Source: Mortierella alpina
Taxonomy: Eukaryota; Mortierellomycota; Mortierellomycetes; Mortierellales; Mortierellaceae
Direction: 5' to 3'
NCBI GenBank assembly: GCA_029449245.1
Contig: JANATF010000001.1
Span: 558,001 to 622,000 of the forward strand
Length of the DNA stretch: 64,000 nt
Shown: piece by piece, positions 27,509-39,175 of the stretch
How the letters are laid out: the number at the start of each line of letters is the position of its first letter
Position numbering within the stretch: the stretch's first letter is position 1
Made by a program: the position numbers and the translations under genes
Notes under the pieces: model-generated
The model's input: only the letters and a program-made list of their open reading frames with translations
Database searches by the model: none
Told to the model about the DNA's origin: nothing

Positions 27509-29437
27509 TAATAAACAATGGGTATATCTGCCCATCTTTAGTACAAGGTGTTACGTGATTCAAGCAGAGGCGAGATACTACTGTCATATACACAAGACTT
27601 TGACCTGGTCTGTTTCGGTGGTCTGTTAGGAGGAAGAAGAGCGGGATAGGGTATACACAAGGAAAAGAATGTCATTTCATGCGCTAAGCAAAGGCGAGGA
27701 ACTGGCGGGCAACCCCCTGCTGAGGTGCAAATCAACCTGAGAGCGTTAGAAGAGAATATGCGAAAAGACGTTCCTCGTTTCAAACCTATGGGGTCTTTCT
27801 GCCCTGAGTGTTGCTGACGAAGCGGGCTCAAAGGGAATTTGTTCCATTACCGAGCCATGCTGCCAAGCCGGGCTTACTAGCAACGTATATATTCGTGCTA
27901 CATGTGGATCGTATCAGACGTTACCAGCGTACGCTTCTCCTGCTTTCTATCTTTCGGCGATCGGGCATCCAAGTAGGAGTTAGGGCATTTGCAATGCGCT
28001 AGACTATTATAGTCGTCAGGAGTCGTCGAGAACAAAAAACGAAAAAAAAGGACGGAGAAGTTCAGGTTCAGAAGCCAGGAGACTTTTTTTCTTTTCTTGC
28101 TGAAAAGGAGAGAACGGATGCAATAGCAAGAGGTTGGCTCAGAGGAAGCGGGTCGAGAGGCGGGGCAGGACAAGGACACGACCCCCTTGCTGCTGGTCCA
28201 TGGCGAGCGGGCATGTGTAGGATACAGGACACAGGCTCGACACAGGCTCGCCCTCACGAGAACCCAGTCGCCCTCCCTTTATCCTGGCCACCGCGTCTCT
28301 TGTCGCTTGTCTCCCTGCACTCTTTTCTCTCCTCCCTGCGAGATCCTTATTTCTCTCTTCCTTCCCTCCCTTCTGCGCATTTGTCCGTCCACTCTCCAGC
28401 CGCACCTCCACCCCTCTTGGCCGTCGTGCATGTCCGACCGAGCCTGCAAAGGTCCATCCTCCGCACCCAGCCCCAGACACCAAGAACGGTCGTTGGGCTG
28501 CGCTTCCCTGCCCTCATCGTCCCCCTTTCTCTGTCGCTTCCGCGCTCTCACCCTTCTTTCGGCGGGGTCTCCTCTTTTCTTGCATACCAACGACTCTTCC
28601 GGTTCTCTTTTCTTTTTATTTTAGCCGTACACACGCTCCCTTGTCCTTCGCCCTCCTCCTCTTCCTCCTCCTCCTCCGCTCCTCCCTCCACCGTGCGCAT
28701 CCTTCATTGCGAATTGGCTTTGCACATTCACATCTGCATTCTTGCATTCCACCCCACTCAAGCAGTGACACCCCTCCTCCCCAACCGCACCCGGAGACTC
28801 CTCGACTGTTAGCCCCTGTCCTACTCCACCCACCTCCACTCACCTCTCCCCTATCCTACCAGTAATTTTCGTGAGACTCTCTTTTACCTAACCGACCCCC
28901 CCCCCCCCCCCGCACTGCCTTCATAGACGCTAAACCCTAAACGACGCGACTTCTGTTGTGCTACCCTAAGCAACGCGTCTTACTGCGCGGAAAGGTATTT
29001 TGGTATTATTGGTCTTGGTCATACAACATTCAGTCATCCACGATCGGATAGGCTGCAGCTCGTCATCGCCGCACAACCCTTATTTCACATCAACACGACT
29101 TTGGATACGATGGTGACTTACTCGTGCCTTTCCTATGTACATATGAAAGTAGACTCACTAGTACGAACGCCTCCCGTCAAAAACAGTTCTCGATGCGCGT
29201 GTAGTGAACTCCCATATCCCCTCCCGTTATTCTCTTATCGTCAGTTGATCATCGCCAAACCCCGCCACTTAATTAATGTCAAGGATGCTTGCGCATGGCA
29301 AAGCTACTCATCGATCAATATCAACAGCACCAGTACTCTCCAGGTCGACTACCCACTTCCATGTGCACGTACCACATTCGCCTCGTCGGCTCGTTCGATT
29401 ATCGCTCATAACATCGCCTGCGTGCTGCTCCTCCCTG
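27509..29437. other. Intergenic region with pyrimidine-rich tracts
   Basis: This 1.9 kb between the kinase gene and RAX2 has no gene I can support. It contains a CT-rich stretch (about 28240-28860), a run of C at about 28897-28914, and a telo-box-like AAACCCTAAA at about 28931. The last 400 bases are probably the RAX2 promoter and leader. The open frames within it are low-complexity Pro/Ser or Arg/Gly products of the CT-rich strand bias. Confidence 0.4.
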
Positions 29438-32400
29438 ATGATGCTCGCACTCCTGCTCTCGCTCGTCCCCCTCATGGCGAACGCAAGCGTGGTAGCCACA
29501 GCAACACCTCCGAAGGCTCCGACGTCCTTTCTTCACTCTATGACTCCACCTCCTGTCGACCTTTCAATACTGGGACAGATGGCAGTCTTGGGAGACTTTG
29601 ACGCAATAACTCCAGTGACGGCGCCTGGGCAGCAGAACACCTTTGAAAGCAACACGTTTTCAATTCTCGAACTCTCAAGGGTCGCCACTGGGTCTGCAGC
29701 GAGCGAAACTGATCATCAAAAAATCTTGTCGGCCCCTGTGCTTTTGGCCAGCTTTGGTTTGGACGCCGACGAAACCGGACGGACACCGGCCTACGGCATT
29801 AGTGCCACTTGTGTGCTGGATAGCGCAGCACATCAGGTCTACATTGGTGGTTACTTTAGGCAGATTCCCTCCAGCATGAAATTCGTAGCTAATCAGAGCA
29901 ATGGCACAGTCGCACCCGACAACTCTAGCACCACATCGACAAGCAACAGCGTCAGGAAGGGACTCAACTACATAGGCCTTTACGACTCTAAGCTGAAGCG
30001 GTTTTTGGCCATGGAGAATGGACTCGATGGTCCAGTGCACAGTCTGATGTGCGATTCTAGCACGGATCAAGTGTTTATTGTGGGACAATTCAGAGCGCCG
30101 TTGCAAGATGACACTTTGTCAGGTAATGACAGAACGGGCGATGGTAGCAGTACTCGATACAAAACAATCGGATCCTTTGGCGGAGGTGTTGCGGTGTGGA
30201 AACGAGCGCCAGGCCCAGATACTGGAGCGGGCGGATCGAGTGGAAAGTCCGACTACAACAGCCAACTTCACCCTCCTACACAAGCATCGGGCTCGTGGGT
30301 ACCGCTGCCTTTTAAAGGGGTGAACAAGATCGTCACCTCGGTTGCTAAAACTCAGGATGGCACATACTACTTCGGAGGACAATTCGACACGACTACCGAC
30401 GGAGAAGAGTTCAGCGCTCCAGATACTCAGCTTGTCAACTTGGCTTCTGCTCAGGTACGTAAGACTGACAATGCAAATTGCATGGACAAAAGGACAAAAG
30501 GAGGATAAAAAGTCCTCGCTCCTTCATAGGAAACATCACTAATTCTCGTCTTCGTTTTGCACGGTCCATATCACCTGCAGGTCAATACAGGGAACGGTCT
30601 TGACGTGGCACAGGATAGAAGCATCATTTGCCAAAACGCCTCCAACCCTCGTACCAACTGGATCATGCGCGACAACATTCCTGGATACTGGCGGGTGAAA
30701 TTTCCTCTTCTCATCACCCCGACGCTCTTTCGACTCTGGAATGTGGACGTGACTCAAGGTTCCGAATCCGCGAACCGCGGCACAAAGACTTTCTCGATCA
30801 TGGCTCAGCCTTCCAACCAATATCTTAACCTGAGCTATATTGACCCAGTCTCGGATGGCCTGCTGTACTGTACTGTTTGTCCTCTCCTTCCGAGATCATC
30901 ATTGTCCTCAGATCCGCTGCATCCTAAAAGAGGATACCAGGACTTCTTAGTTGTCAAGCCCGAGCTGCTGCATGCTGCTCAGATCGATGTCGTTTCATGG
31001 TATGGACTTGGTGGAGGACTAGGGGGCGTCGAGGTGTACCAGTCAGAAATTTTCGTCCGGGCAGTGGACAGCCTGAACTTTGCTGCCACCTGTGCATTAT
31101 CAGCCGCAGGCACAAGCACGGAGGACACTCACGAAAACAGGGATGGGACTGCATACTCGAGTTTTATGGGTGCAGACTGGGTACAGATGAGAATGCCGGA
31201 CGGCTGGCAGACCGTTCTTGCGGCGAGTGTTTCTGCATCCGATGAAACCACTCGCAATCAGGCGTATGTGGACATGGTGCCTTATCTGCAGGAGCCTGGG
31301 ATGTACGATGTCTTTCTGTACACGCCTGCATGCGGCTCTTCGAAAGGCGAAGCCAGCACTACGTTAATGCCATCCAACGCATGCGCGAACCGAGGATCCA
31401 TCGATGTTAGCATGTACTTTGGCTCGCCCCAGAACGTGGTGACTGTGACCCTTCAGCAGACCAACACCGCTGACAAGTACGAGAAGATCTATTCTGGGAT
31501 GATTTTGCGCTCCACAGCCGACTTTCGGCCACACGTGGTCGTGAAACCTTCCAACATGAACGCAGGAGCCAGTGGAGGTGGCGCAACCCAAACAGTCATC
31601 GTGGATTCGATCCAGTTTGTGAAGCAGGCGACTTTGAACAACACCAACAGCTTGCTCTTTTACAGACCGGGTCCAGGGCCCAGTATAGGAGGAGGAGACA
31701 AGGGCAAATCAGGAAAGAGTGTGGTCGAAGGGATCGACTCGTCCACATGGGGCAACCTTGCGATACAGCTTCCTGGCGGATCTTTAGTTAACGCGCTCAT
31801 TGCCTACTCTGGACCCTTTGGAACATCAACCTCAGCATCACCATCATCATCGATTCTCGTCATTGCTGGAGAGTTTCAAAGCTCAGAATACTCGAATGTT
31901 GTGGCATGGGATGGTGGAAAATTTGTTCAGCTTGGTCAGCCTAGCGGCTCTTCATCGGGACTGGATGGAGCAGTCGCAGATATGGTTATTGAACAATCGA
32001 CGCTTCATATGGTTGGTGACTTTCAACAGGCATATGGTAGCGCTGGAGGGAAAGGGGTTACTCTCTTGGGAGGACTAGCCTCATACAGCATACCGACTAT
32101 GACATGGAGCTCGTTCGGAAATGTGTCCCAGAATTTTCAGCCAGGTGCACGATTCAAGTCCATTGAACTCTCAAGTGGTGCAGCCGGTCAGCCCCAATTG
32201 GTCGTTGGAGGTACTTTCACATGGATAGATGGAACGACGAGCGCTTCAGTGGCTACCTGGGACATTGGCACCCAAACGTGGATCAGGGAGGACCCAGAGG
32301 CGTCTGGAAACAGCACCACGTCTAACAGTAACGGATTCGCATTTGGATTTATGCGAGGACAGATCTCGTATTTGAGTCGTGTGTTGGCATCAAGCAGCGA

Positions 32401-35400
32401 TGGGTTGACGGCACACAAAATCCCGGTGGTCCTAGTCGCTGGAATGATTCATTCTGTTGACACATATCAAGTTCAGCGACCCGAGGGTATGGCGTGGCTT
32501 ACGGACACTGGAAAGCTGAAGACATGGAATCTCTCGCCGACTGTGTCTACCTCCTCTGTGAATGCCAACATAACTCTACCAGAAGTGATTTCGACAAGCA
32601 CTGACCAACTCCCGACTCTGGAAAGGACGAACGCGGGAGTGATATACATGAACCCTGCTTCTCAGGAGTGGGTCACAGTTGTTGGAGGCGCTCTTGCAGG
32701 AGGCACGATCGGTATCGGGTTCCTTCGTCCCTCACAAGAGAGTAATGGTGCCCTGATCTATAAAAATTTGAATGTTGCTGCAGCGACTTCATCTGCGATC
32801 AGTGGCGAGGTCTTAGCGCTGGGGATTGACAAGGACGAAACCAATGGCTACAACTCTTTGAACTCTGGAAGCGATCTACTTTTGATCGGGGGAGCTTTCA
32901 AAAGTCCCGGAGGTAGTGGTGCTCCTGACGTGAATGGAGTGGCATTGTTTGATCTAACAGCGGACCTTGTCGTGCCTGCGACCCTTATGCCGGCTATGCG
33001 CGGCGTGTCTGGAATAGGGGCTCGGGATCCTGTAGTGCGCGTGATCAAAAGTCGGCCAGGATCCAACAGGGGAACTTTGGTTCTTGCTGGAGACTTTTCG
33101 GGCGTGGGCGCAGGAGTGACCTGCGAGCTGATTTGTCTGTGGGACCCAGCAGAGGCTCGCAAGGCTTTGGACAAGAAGAGGTCGTTAGACTCAAGCTTCA
33201 AGTCTGTCTACGGCGACAATGGCAGCAATAAGAAACACGTCGGGATCCTGCGAGGAGTCGTGAACGACATTGCCTTTGAGGATGTAATATTTTCATTATC
33301 CAGAGACGTTCTGTTGAAGCTTGCCATCATCGTTGTTATCGTATTTTCCCTGCCAATTAACAGCATTCCTTCAATATCTTCTTGATAGGATTCCAACATG
33401 TTCGTCGCAGGAGATCTAGTTGTAGACGGAGTTCCCTGCGGTGCTGCCAGCTTCAACTTTGACAGTGAGAGATGGACAACGTTTGGTTCCATAATAAGTG
33501 CAAGCAAAGGAACTGCTGCCGCGGCGCGACCTCTAGGTCTCGACGTACTCCCAGGTCCCGCGACGGCCATAGCTCACGACTCTAATCTCCACCAATTCTT
33601 TGTTGCTGGACGGTACGCAAGTCTGCTGCTGAGGGTGTAAGAACTGTGATTGCCTGCTCAGCCAAGTTGCTAATACCTCTTGCGCTTGTATTTTTAGAAG
33701 TACTGTCGATGGATCCGCTTACTTCAAAAAATGGACTGGAAGCAGGTTCATTCGCGTCTGTATGTGCACCTGCGTTTGAGCAATCGGTGTGTGGGGTAGA
33801 TACCCCATCTCATTCTATTTATTAACCATGGAGATGGACGCCTGTTCAATTGTATTCAACTAGCGAGCGAGTTCATGCCGACTAGCGAGATCTATAGACT
33901 GGAGATCCTTCCAGCGTCAAAGGATGCACCGATCAGGACAGCAGGACTTACATCGGCTTCCAATTACGATTCTAACGATAACACGGTCACTACCAATAAT
34001 GACATCTCAATGAGCAGTACCAACAATGGGGATAACAGCAACGAAAGCGCTCCTTCGTATTCGCCCGCAGACCATAGTTTCGACACAACCGACATTGTAG
34101 AGCAAGGGTTTATTCTCCTTGTGTCTGGCCGCATCGTCCTTGGTGACTCTTCTTCAGCCTCTGCCATGTCTCTCAACAACGATCGCCAAGAGTCCACGCT
34201 TGCATTTTTCGACGGCCAATCCTGGTTTCCGTACTTGCAGAGCTCTCGCAATGGGAGCTCACCCTCCCTGACTGGATCAAGGTCTGGTAGCCCCGCTATC
34301 GGGTCTGGCACACCTGTGAGCGCCATCATCAGACCTGACAGTGTGCTGAAAGCACGACACCTCCTGGCCGACCATAACCTCTTAGAGAGAGCTGACCCAA
34401 TAGCCTCCGCAATTGCGCCTGTTGACCCAGCCTCGGCGGTTCTTACAACGCTACCAGTCCGAATCCGAGACCAAGGCGTATTCCGTGCCCTGGCCATCGC
34501 TCATCTGCCGCGAATCATTGCACGCGAATATCTCTCGCTGCTGCATGTTGTTCTTGTCTCGATGGCGATCTCACTCGCCTTGATTGCCCTGATTGTTTTG
34601 CTTGGATTCCTCTTTATTTTTTTGAAGAGACGCCTGTCGGGAGAGGAAGAACAACGACAACGCCCACGTCTGGCAACGTCCTATATGGAGAGTGGCGATG
34701 GGCCTCAAGGACGTAATGGTGGCAATGGCGGTCTGTACTTTACAGACTCGACTCTGGGTGTGAACCAGAGTACAGCATTTGGCGTGGGGGCATCACCCGA
34801 GGACAATAAGAAGGCTGGCCGATATTTCTTCAGGAAATGGTCTAGGGGCGGAAGGAAGGAGCCTGACAGCACTGAAGCTCTCATGGCCTCTTTAGGTATC
34901 ACCAGTGCTCTAGAGGTAGCGGCCTCAAGGCGCGGGGGCCATCTCCGACGGGGAGGAGACAGCGGTGCTGGCAGTCAAATATTTCATCCCTCTCGGCCGC
35001 ACGTCTACCGGCCCAATTCGACGATTGAGGAGGCCACAGGCGCACTTGTCACCGAGTTTGTACGGAATCACCAGCAACAACTCACAGGTGGCTCACAGCA
35101 GGCGCTGGATCGACAATCACTTGAGGAGGGCCCCCAAGCTCCTCCATCACCAGACCGACGGAGTAAAAAGTCGCGGCAGTCTTATCCATATAATCGTAAG
35201 TTCGTTCGTCCGTCGCGTCAGCTTCGAAGATTGATGCTCACACACCAGGTAGATTTCTTAACACGCGTTCTATTTTGTTTTCGTCTCATTTTTCTCTTCT
35301 CTGTGGTTCACTTTGGCTAGCTCGTGTGGCACAAGGGCGAGATTCAAGCAGCAGTGATCTCATGAACCCCATTACGCAAGGTCGTTTTGCTTCTCTCCTG

Positions 35401-35718
35401 GCAGCCGCTGATGCACAAGATCCTGCAACGCCACATTCTCACGCGCCCACGTCCCCAGCCACGACCATGACCACTCCTGGAGGTGCCATTGGCAACAATA
35501 TCGCAGATCTCAGTCCCCACGGCAATGGTGGTGTAGTGTATTATGCCAAATATCCATTCCGTGCACGAGAAATAGGTGAGCTCGGATTCAAAACTGGAGA
35601 GCGCATCTTGGTCGTGGATATGAGCGATGATATCTGGTGGATGGGCGTCATCCAGGACGCCAATGGACAACAGGTGCATGGCGTGTTTCCTTCCAACTAC
35701 GTGAGCTCTACACCATAA
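29438..35718 (+). CDS. RAX2: Rax2-like cortical polarity protein fused to a C-terminal SH3 domain
   Basis: Rax2 is a single-pass cortical landmark protein for bud-site choice and hyphal polarity. Exons 29438..30454, 30581..33283, 33389..33612, 33698..33759, 33864..35195 and 35321..35718 join in phase to 1911 residues. I start at 29438 because MMLALLLSLVPLMANA makes a good signal peptide; an in-frame ATG at 29276 is the alternative. The large extracellular part shows repeated kelch-like strands typical of Rax2 (VYIGGYFRQIPSS, FIVGQFRAPL, LVVGGTFTWIDG, LLIGGAFKSPGG, LVLAGDFSGVG). One transmembrane segment (ISLALIALIVLLGFLFIFLK) follows. The cytoplasmic tail of about 270 residues ends in an SH3 domain: AKYPFRAREIGELGFKTGER, DDIWWMGVI and GVFPSNYV. 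The SH3 is joined by a clean GTAAGT intron, so it belongs to this gene. Dikaryal Rax2 proteins as I know them lack it. Confidence 0.87.
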
Positions 35719-36599
35719 GGACGAACGCCACGTTTTACATCTTGACTTCCACTTTCCTATAGTAGAGTAATTAGTGCGTTGTTCCTCTGACGATATAGAG
35801 CACAGAGCACATTACTATAAAAAAACACAGTTTCAGTAGACAGCGGTAAAGGGTCCGAGTCGACTTTGGTTGCGTAAGTAGACAATCTTTTACGCGTCTG
35901 GGAAGATGGCAAGGCTCCTGCGCATGATCTGCGGTGTTAGTTGGTGCGCGCATATTTCTCGCTCCCACGCTCCTCATGCTGCAAAAAATAAGATCTTCCA
36001 ATAGTAGACAGGCCTCGAAAACGCGTGTAATGTAGTCTACTCTTGATACGAATTCTCTATCTCGAAGTCGAGGCATCGTTCTTGTGGACGACAGTGAATG
36101 TGCAATGTAGCACTATGCTTGTCATGCAAGAAACAGAAAGAGGTCTAAGCGTTGCGTTTTCGTGTACGAATAAAACAAGGGAATTCTGCGGCATTTGGAT
36201 GAACACTCAGTGTCGATGATTGACGCCAGAATGCATCATCGTCTAGAAGACAGCGATCAATGGTCATTTTGTCTCTTTCAATCTATTATTGTAGGATCGT
36301 CTATGCAACCTTGTTGAATTACGTCTCGAGAGTAGAGGATACCTACATTGTATCAGCCCTTTGAAGAGAACATGCATGCAGTGTGGTCCTCCACTCGCTT
36401 CATGCAAAATCATTGTTGACACGACTCGGAATGTATCCACGGCAATAGGCAGAGGATTGCTATAGCACTAGTCCCATCCCATCGCCTCAAACAGGAAGTG
36501 TGGGCAGGCTCTGCGAAATAGGGGTGGGTAATATGCTATACCCGCGTCCAAGATTACAGGATGGTGAGGAAGAACGAAGGCAGACGAGTACGTGTCGCG
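35719..36599. other. Intergenic sequence between RAX2 and the first secreted-protein gene (unit 1)
   Basis: This 0.9 kb is non-coding. Most of it is repeated with high similarity about 1.7 kb downstream (from about 37440) and again, more diverged, from about 39170. Within it, a block near 36210-36270 beginning GTCGATGATTGACGCCAGAA is kept in all three copies and is a candidate upstream control element. Confidence 0.6.
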
Positions 36600-36607
36600 T
36601 ATAAAAG
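36600..36607 (+). promoter_or_regulatory. TATA box of secreted-protein gene 1
   Basis: TATAAAAG in the context GCGTATAAAAGCAGACACC. The same element and flanks recur at the same distance from the start codon in all three copies. Confidence 0.75.
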
Positions 36608-36713
36608 CAGACACCATCCCCCGGCACTGCCTTGCTACACACTCCATCAGCTTCCTCTTCTTTTCCACACCTTATCCTCGATACCCTCAGTCTTCCCCCC
36701 ATCTATCTTTCAG

Positions 36714-36801
36714 GTAAGATCATTGGCTTGGATTGTACCCGTATAAAGTACTTTCATCGGTTCTCATTAACTTAACCTATGTTTCCTTTTGATCAATCTA
36801 G
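36714..36801 (+). other. 5'UTR intron of secreted-protein gene 1
   Basis: An 88-base intron with donor CAG|GTAAGA and acceptor ATCTAG ends one base before the ATG. The same intron is present in the other two copies (38434-38521 and 40137-40223), which supports it as real. Confidence 0.7.
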
Positions 36802-36802
36802 C

Positions 36803-37135
36803 ATGAAGTCTATCTCGTTCGCGCTTTTGGGGTTGTTCGCATCTGTTGCCTACGGAGTCGTGTGCAAGTCTAATCCCGGTGACTGCCTCCAGGGGCTTGC
36901 CCGTCATGATGTTGGCGAGTGTTTGCAAGCGGGATTCAGGCCTCCAAACTTTTGGGTCTGTGACCTGGAAGATGAGCTGCGCTCCCATGCTCGCGAATGG
37001 AGACATTCGGTCGAGAAGCAAGCCTGCGACGGTCCTCAGGGCTTTGAGAATGGTTGCCTCGATCCCGGTATGGCATGCTACAAGGGCAGTCAGTGTTGCA
37101 GCGGAACCTGCTCCCAGCAGGGCTGGTGCTACTAG
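36803..37135 (+). CDS. Small secreted cysteine-rich protein 1, knottin-like C terminus
   Basis: This single coding exon encodes 110 residues. The first 20 or so (MKSISFALLGLFASVAYG) form a clear signal peptide. The mature part has 11 cysteines. The last six follow C-x6-C-x5-CC-x3-C-x5-C, the spacing of inhibitor-cystine-knot (knottin) folds, ending GWCY at the very C terminus. Between the variable front part and the knot lies a core, LRSHAREWRHSVEKQACDGP, identical in all three copies. Possible roles are an effector, an antimicrobial or enzyme-inhibiting peptide, or a cell-wall factor. Nothing in the sequence decides between these, and toxicity is not shown. It lies just downstream of RAX2 on the same strand but has its own TATA box. 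Confidence 0.85.
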   Translation: MKSISFALLGLFASVAYGVVCKSNPGDCLQGLARHDVGECLQAGFRPPNFWVCDLEDELRSHAREWRHSVEKQACDGPQGFENGCLDPGMACYKGSQCCSGTCSQQGWCY

Positions 37136-37249
37136 TGGGACTTCTGCCTTTTCCGGTCCATGGTTCCATTCCATTAAAACAGGCTACCCCGAAGGTCAAG
37201 ATGCAAGGCTCCTTGTAATACTTACACGCAGACCCTCGCAATAAAATCT

Positions 37250-37440
37250 TTTGCACGCGTTCCAAAGTAACTTGCAGTGTTCAGCTTTCTTTTTGTTTCG
37301 AGAATGACGAGCGGATCTTGGTCGTGGATAAGAGCGATGATATCTGGTGGATAGGCGTCAGCTTGGACTTCAATTGACAGCAGGGTGCATGGCATGTTTC
37401 CTTCCAACTACGTAAGCTCCACACCAGAAGGACGCACGCC
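37250..37440 (+). pseudogene. Decayed copy of the RAX2 SH3-encoding exon end (unit 2)
   Basis: This sequence matches the last part of RAX2 from the 'GERILVVD' strand to just past its stop. It has an in-frame TGA in place of a Gly codon and a one-base insertion (CAGCAGGG) that break the frame. No upstream RAX2 sequence is present. It is a truncated duplicate, not a gene. Confidence 0.85.
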
Positions 37441-38318
37441 GCGGTCTACAAGTTTTTCTTCCACTTTCCTATAGTAAGCTAATTAGTGCGTTGTTCCTCT
37501 GACGATACAGAGCACATTACGATAAAAAACACAGTTACAGTAGACAGCGGTAAAGGGTCCGAGTCGACTTTGGTTGCGTAAGTAGACAATCTTTTACGCG
37601 TCTGGGAAGGATGGCAAGGCTCCTGCGCATGATCTGCGGTGTCGCATATTTCTCGCTCCCACGCTCCTCATGGCTTATGCTGCAAAAAAAAAAAAAAATC
37701 ATCCAATAGTAGACAGACCTCGAGAACGCGTGTAATGTAGTCTACTCTTGATACGAATTCTCTATCTCGAAGTCGTGGCATCGTTATTGTGGACGACAGT
37801 GAAGGTATAATGTGGCACTATGCATGTCATGCAAGAAACAGAAAGAGGTCTAAGCGCTGAGTTTTCGTGTGCGAATAAAACAAGGGAATTCTGCTGCATT
37901 TGGATGAACACTCAGTGTCGATGATTGACGCCAGAATGCATCATCGTCTAGAAGACAGCGATCAATGGTCATTTTGTCTCTTTCAATCTATTATTGTAGG
38001 ATCGTCTATGCAACCTTTTTTCAGTTGCGTCCCGAGAGTACTGTGATGATACCTACATTGTATCAGGCTTTGAAAAGAACTTGCATGCAATGTGGTCCTC
38101 CTCTCGCTTTATGCAAAATCATTGTTGACACGACTCGGAATGTATCCATGGCAATAGGCAGAGGATTGCTATAGCACCCGTCCCACCCTATCACCTCAAA
38201 CGGGAAGTGTGGACAGGCTCTGCGAAATAGGGGTGGGTAGCATGCTATGCCCGTGTCCAAGACTACAGGATGGAAAAGGTAGAAAGGGAGACAGACGGGT
38301 CAATGATACCATGTCGCG

Positions 38319-38326
38319 TATAAAAG
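38319..38326 (+). promoter_or_regulatory. TATA box of secreted-protein gene 2
   Basis: TATAAAAG in the context GCGTATAAAAGCAAAGACC, at the same distance to the start codon as in unit 1. Confidence 0.75.
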
Positions 38327-38433
38327 CAAAGACCATCCCACGCCATTGCCTTGCCTACACACTCCATCAGCTTCATCTTTTTTTCCACACTTCATCCTCC
38401 TTACTCTCAGTCTTCTCACCATCTATCTTTCAG

Positions 38434-38521
38434 GTAGGATCATTGGCTTGGATTGTACCTGTAAAAAGTACTTTTATCGGTTCTCATTAACTTACTCTAG
38501 GTTTCTATTTGATCATTCTAG
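38434..38521 (+). other. 5'UTR intron of secreted-protein gene 2
   Basis: Donor CAG|GTAGGA, acceptor TTCTAG. It has the same length and position as in unit 1. Confidence 0.65.
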
Positions 38522-38522
38522 C

Positions 38523-38855
38523 ATGAAGTCTATCTCTATTGCGCTTTTGGGGTTGTTCGCATCTGTTGCCTACGGAGTCGTGTGCAAGTCTAGTCCCGGT
38601 GAATGCCTCCAAGGGGTTGCCTATCATAATGTTGGCGAGTGTATGGAAGCGGGATACAGGCCTCCAAACCTTTGGGTCTGCGAACTCGAAGATGACCTGC
38701 GCTCTCATGCTCGCGAATGGAGACATTCGGTCGAGAAGCAAGCCTGCGATGGTCCCCAGAGCCTTGAGAATGGTTGCCTCGATCCCGGCATGAGATGCAG
38801 CCAGGATTGGCAGTGTTGCAGCGGAACCTGCTCCGAGCAGGGCTGGTGCTACTAG
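38523..38855 (+). CDS. Small secreted cysteine-rich protein 2, knottin-like C terminus
   Basis: The second copy also encodes 110 residues, with the same signal peptide (one Phe/Ile change) and all 11 cysteines in register. Differences from copy 1 concentrate in the front third (for example LARHDVGECLQ becomes VAYHNVGECME) and in the first and second loops of the knot (MACYKGSQ becomes MRCSQDWQ). The central LRSHAREWRHSVEKQ core is unchanged. The gene has its own TATA box and 5'UTR intron, so it is probably expressed independently. Confidence 0.85.
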   Translation: MKSISIALLGLFASVAYGVVCKSSPGECLQGVAYHNVGECMEAGYRPPNLWVCELEDDLRSHAREWRHSVEKQACDGPQSLENGCLDPGMRCSQDWQCCSGTCSEQGWCY

Positions 38856-39039
38856 CGGGGCTTCTGTCTTTTTCGGTCCAAGGTTTCATTCCATCCAAAT
38901 AGGACACCCTGAAGGTCAAGAAGCAAGGCTGAGAGGCAATCCTCTTCTCAAACTGTCGCTCCTTGTAATACTTACAGACAGACCCTCGAAATAAAACTTT
39001 TTGGACGCGCTCCAAGGTAACTTGCAGTGCATGTTCAGC

Positions 39040-39175
39040 TTCTTTTGCTTCAAGGGAGAGCTGATCTTGAGCGATGATATCTGGAGGATAGGCGTCATCT
39101 TTGACTTCAATGGACAGCAGGTGCATGGCGTGTTTCCTTCCAGCTATATGGGCTTTACATTGCACGCATCTAAAT
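39040..39175 (+). pseudogene. Second decayed copy of the RAX2 SH3 exon end (unit 3)
   Basis: Matches the DDIWWMGVI to SNYV segment of RAX2, with a deletion of the LVVDM portion, an altered WW codon pair and a diverged 3' end. It is more degraded than the unit 2 copy, suggesting an older duplication or faster decay. Confidence 0.8.

Noticed and set aside
28139-28843. Arg/Gly-rich or Pro/Ser-rich proteins between the kinase gene and RAX2
   Set aside because: Frames are open on both strands because of the CT/GA strand bias. No start context, conserved block or splice structure supports them.
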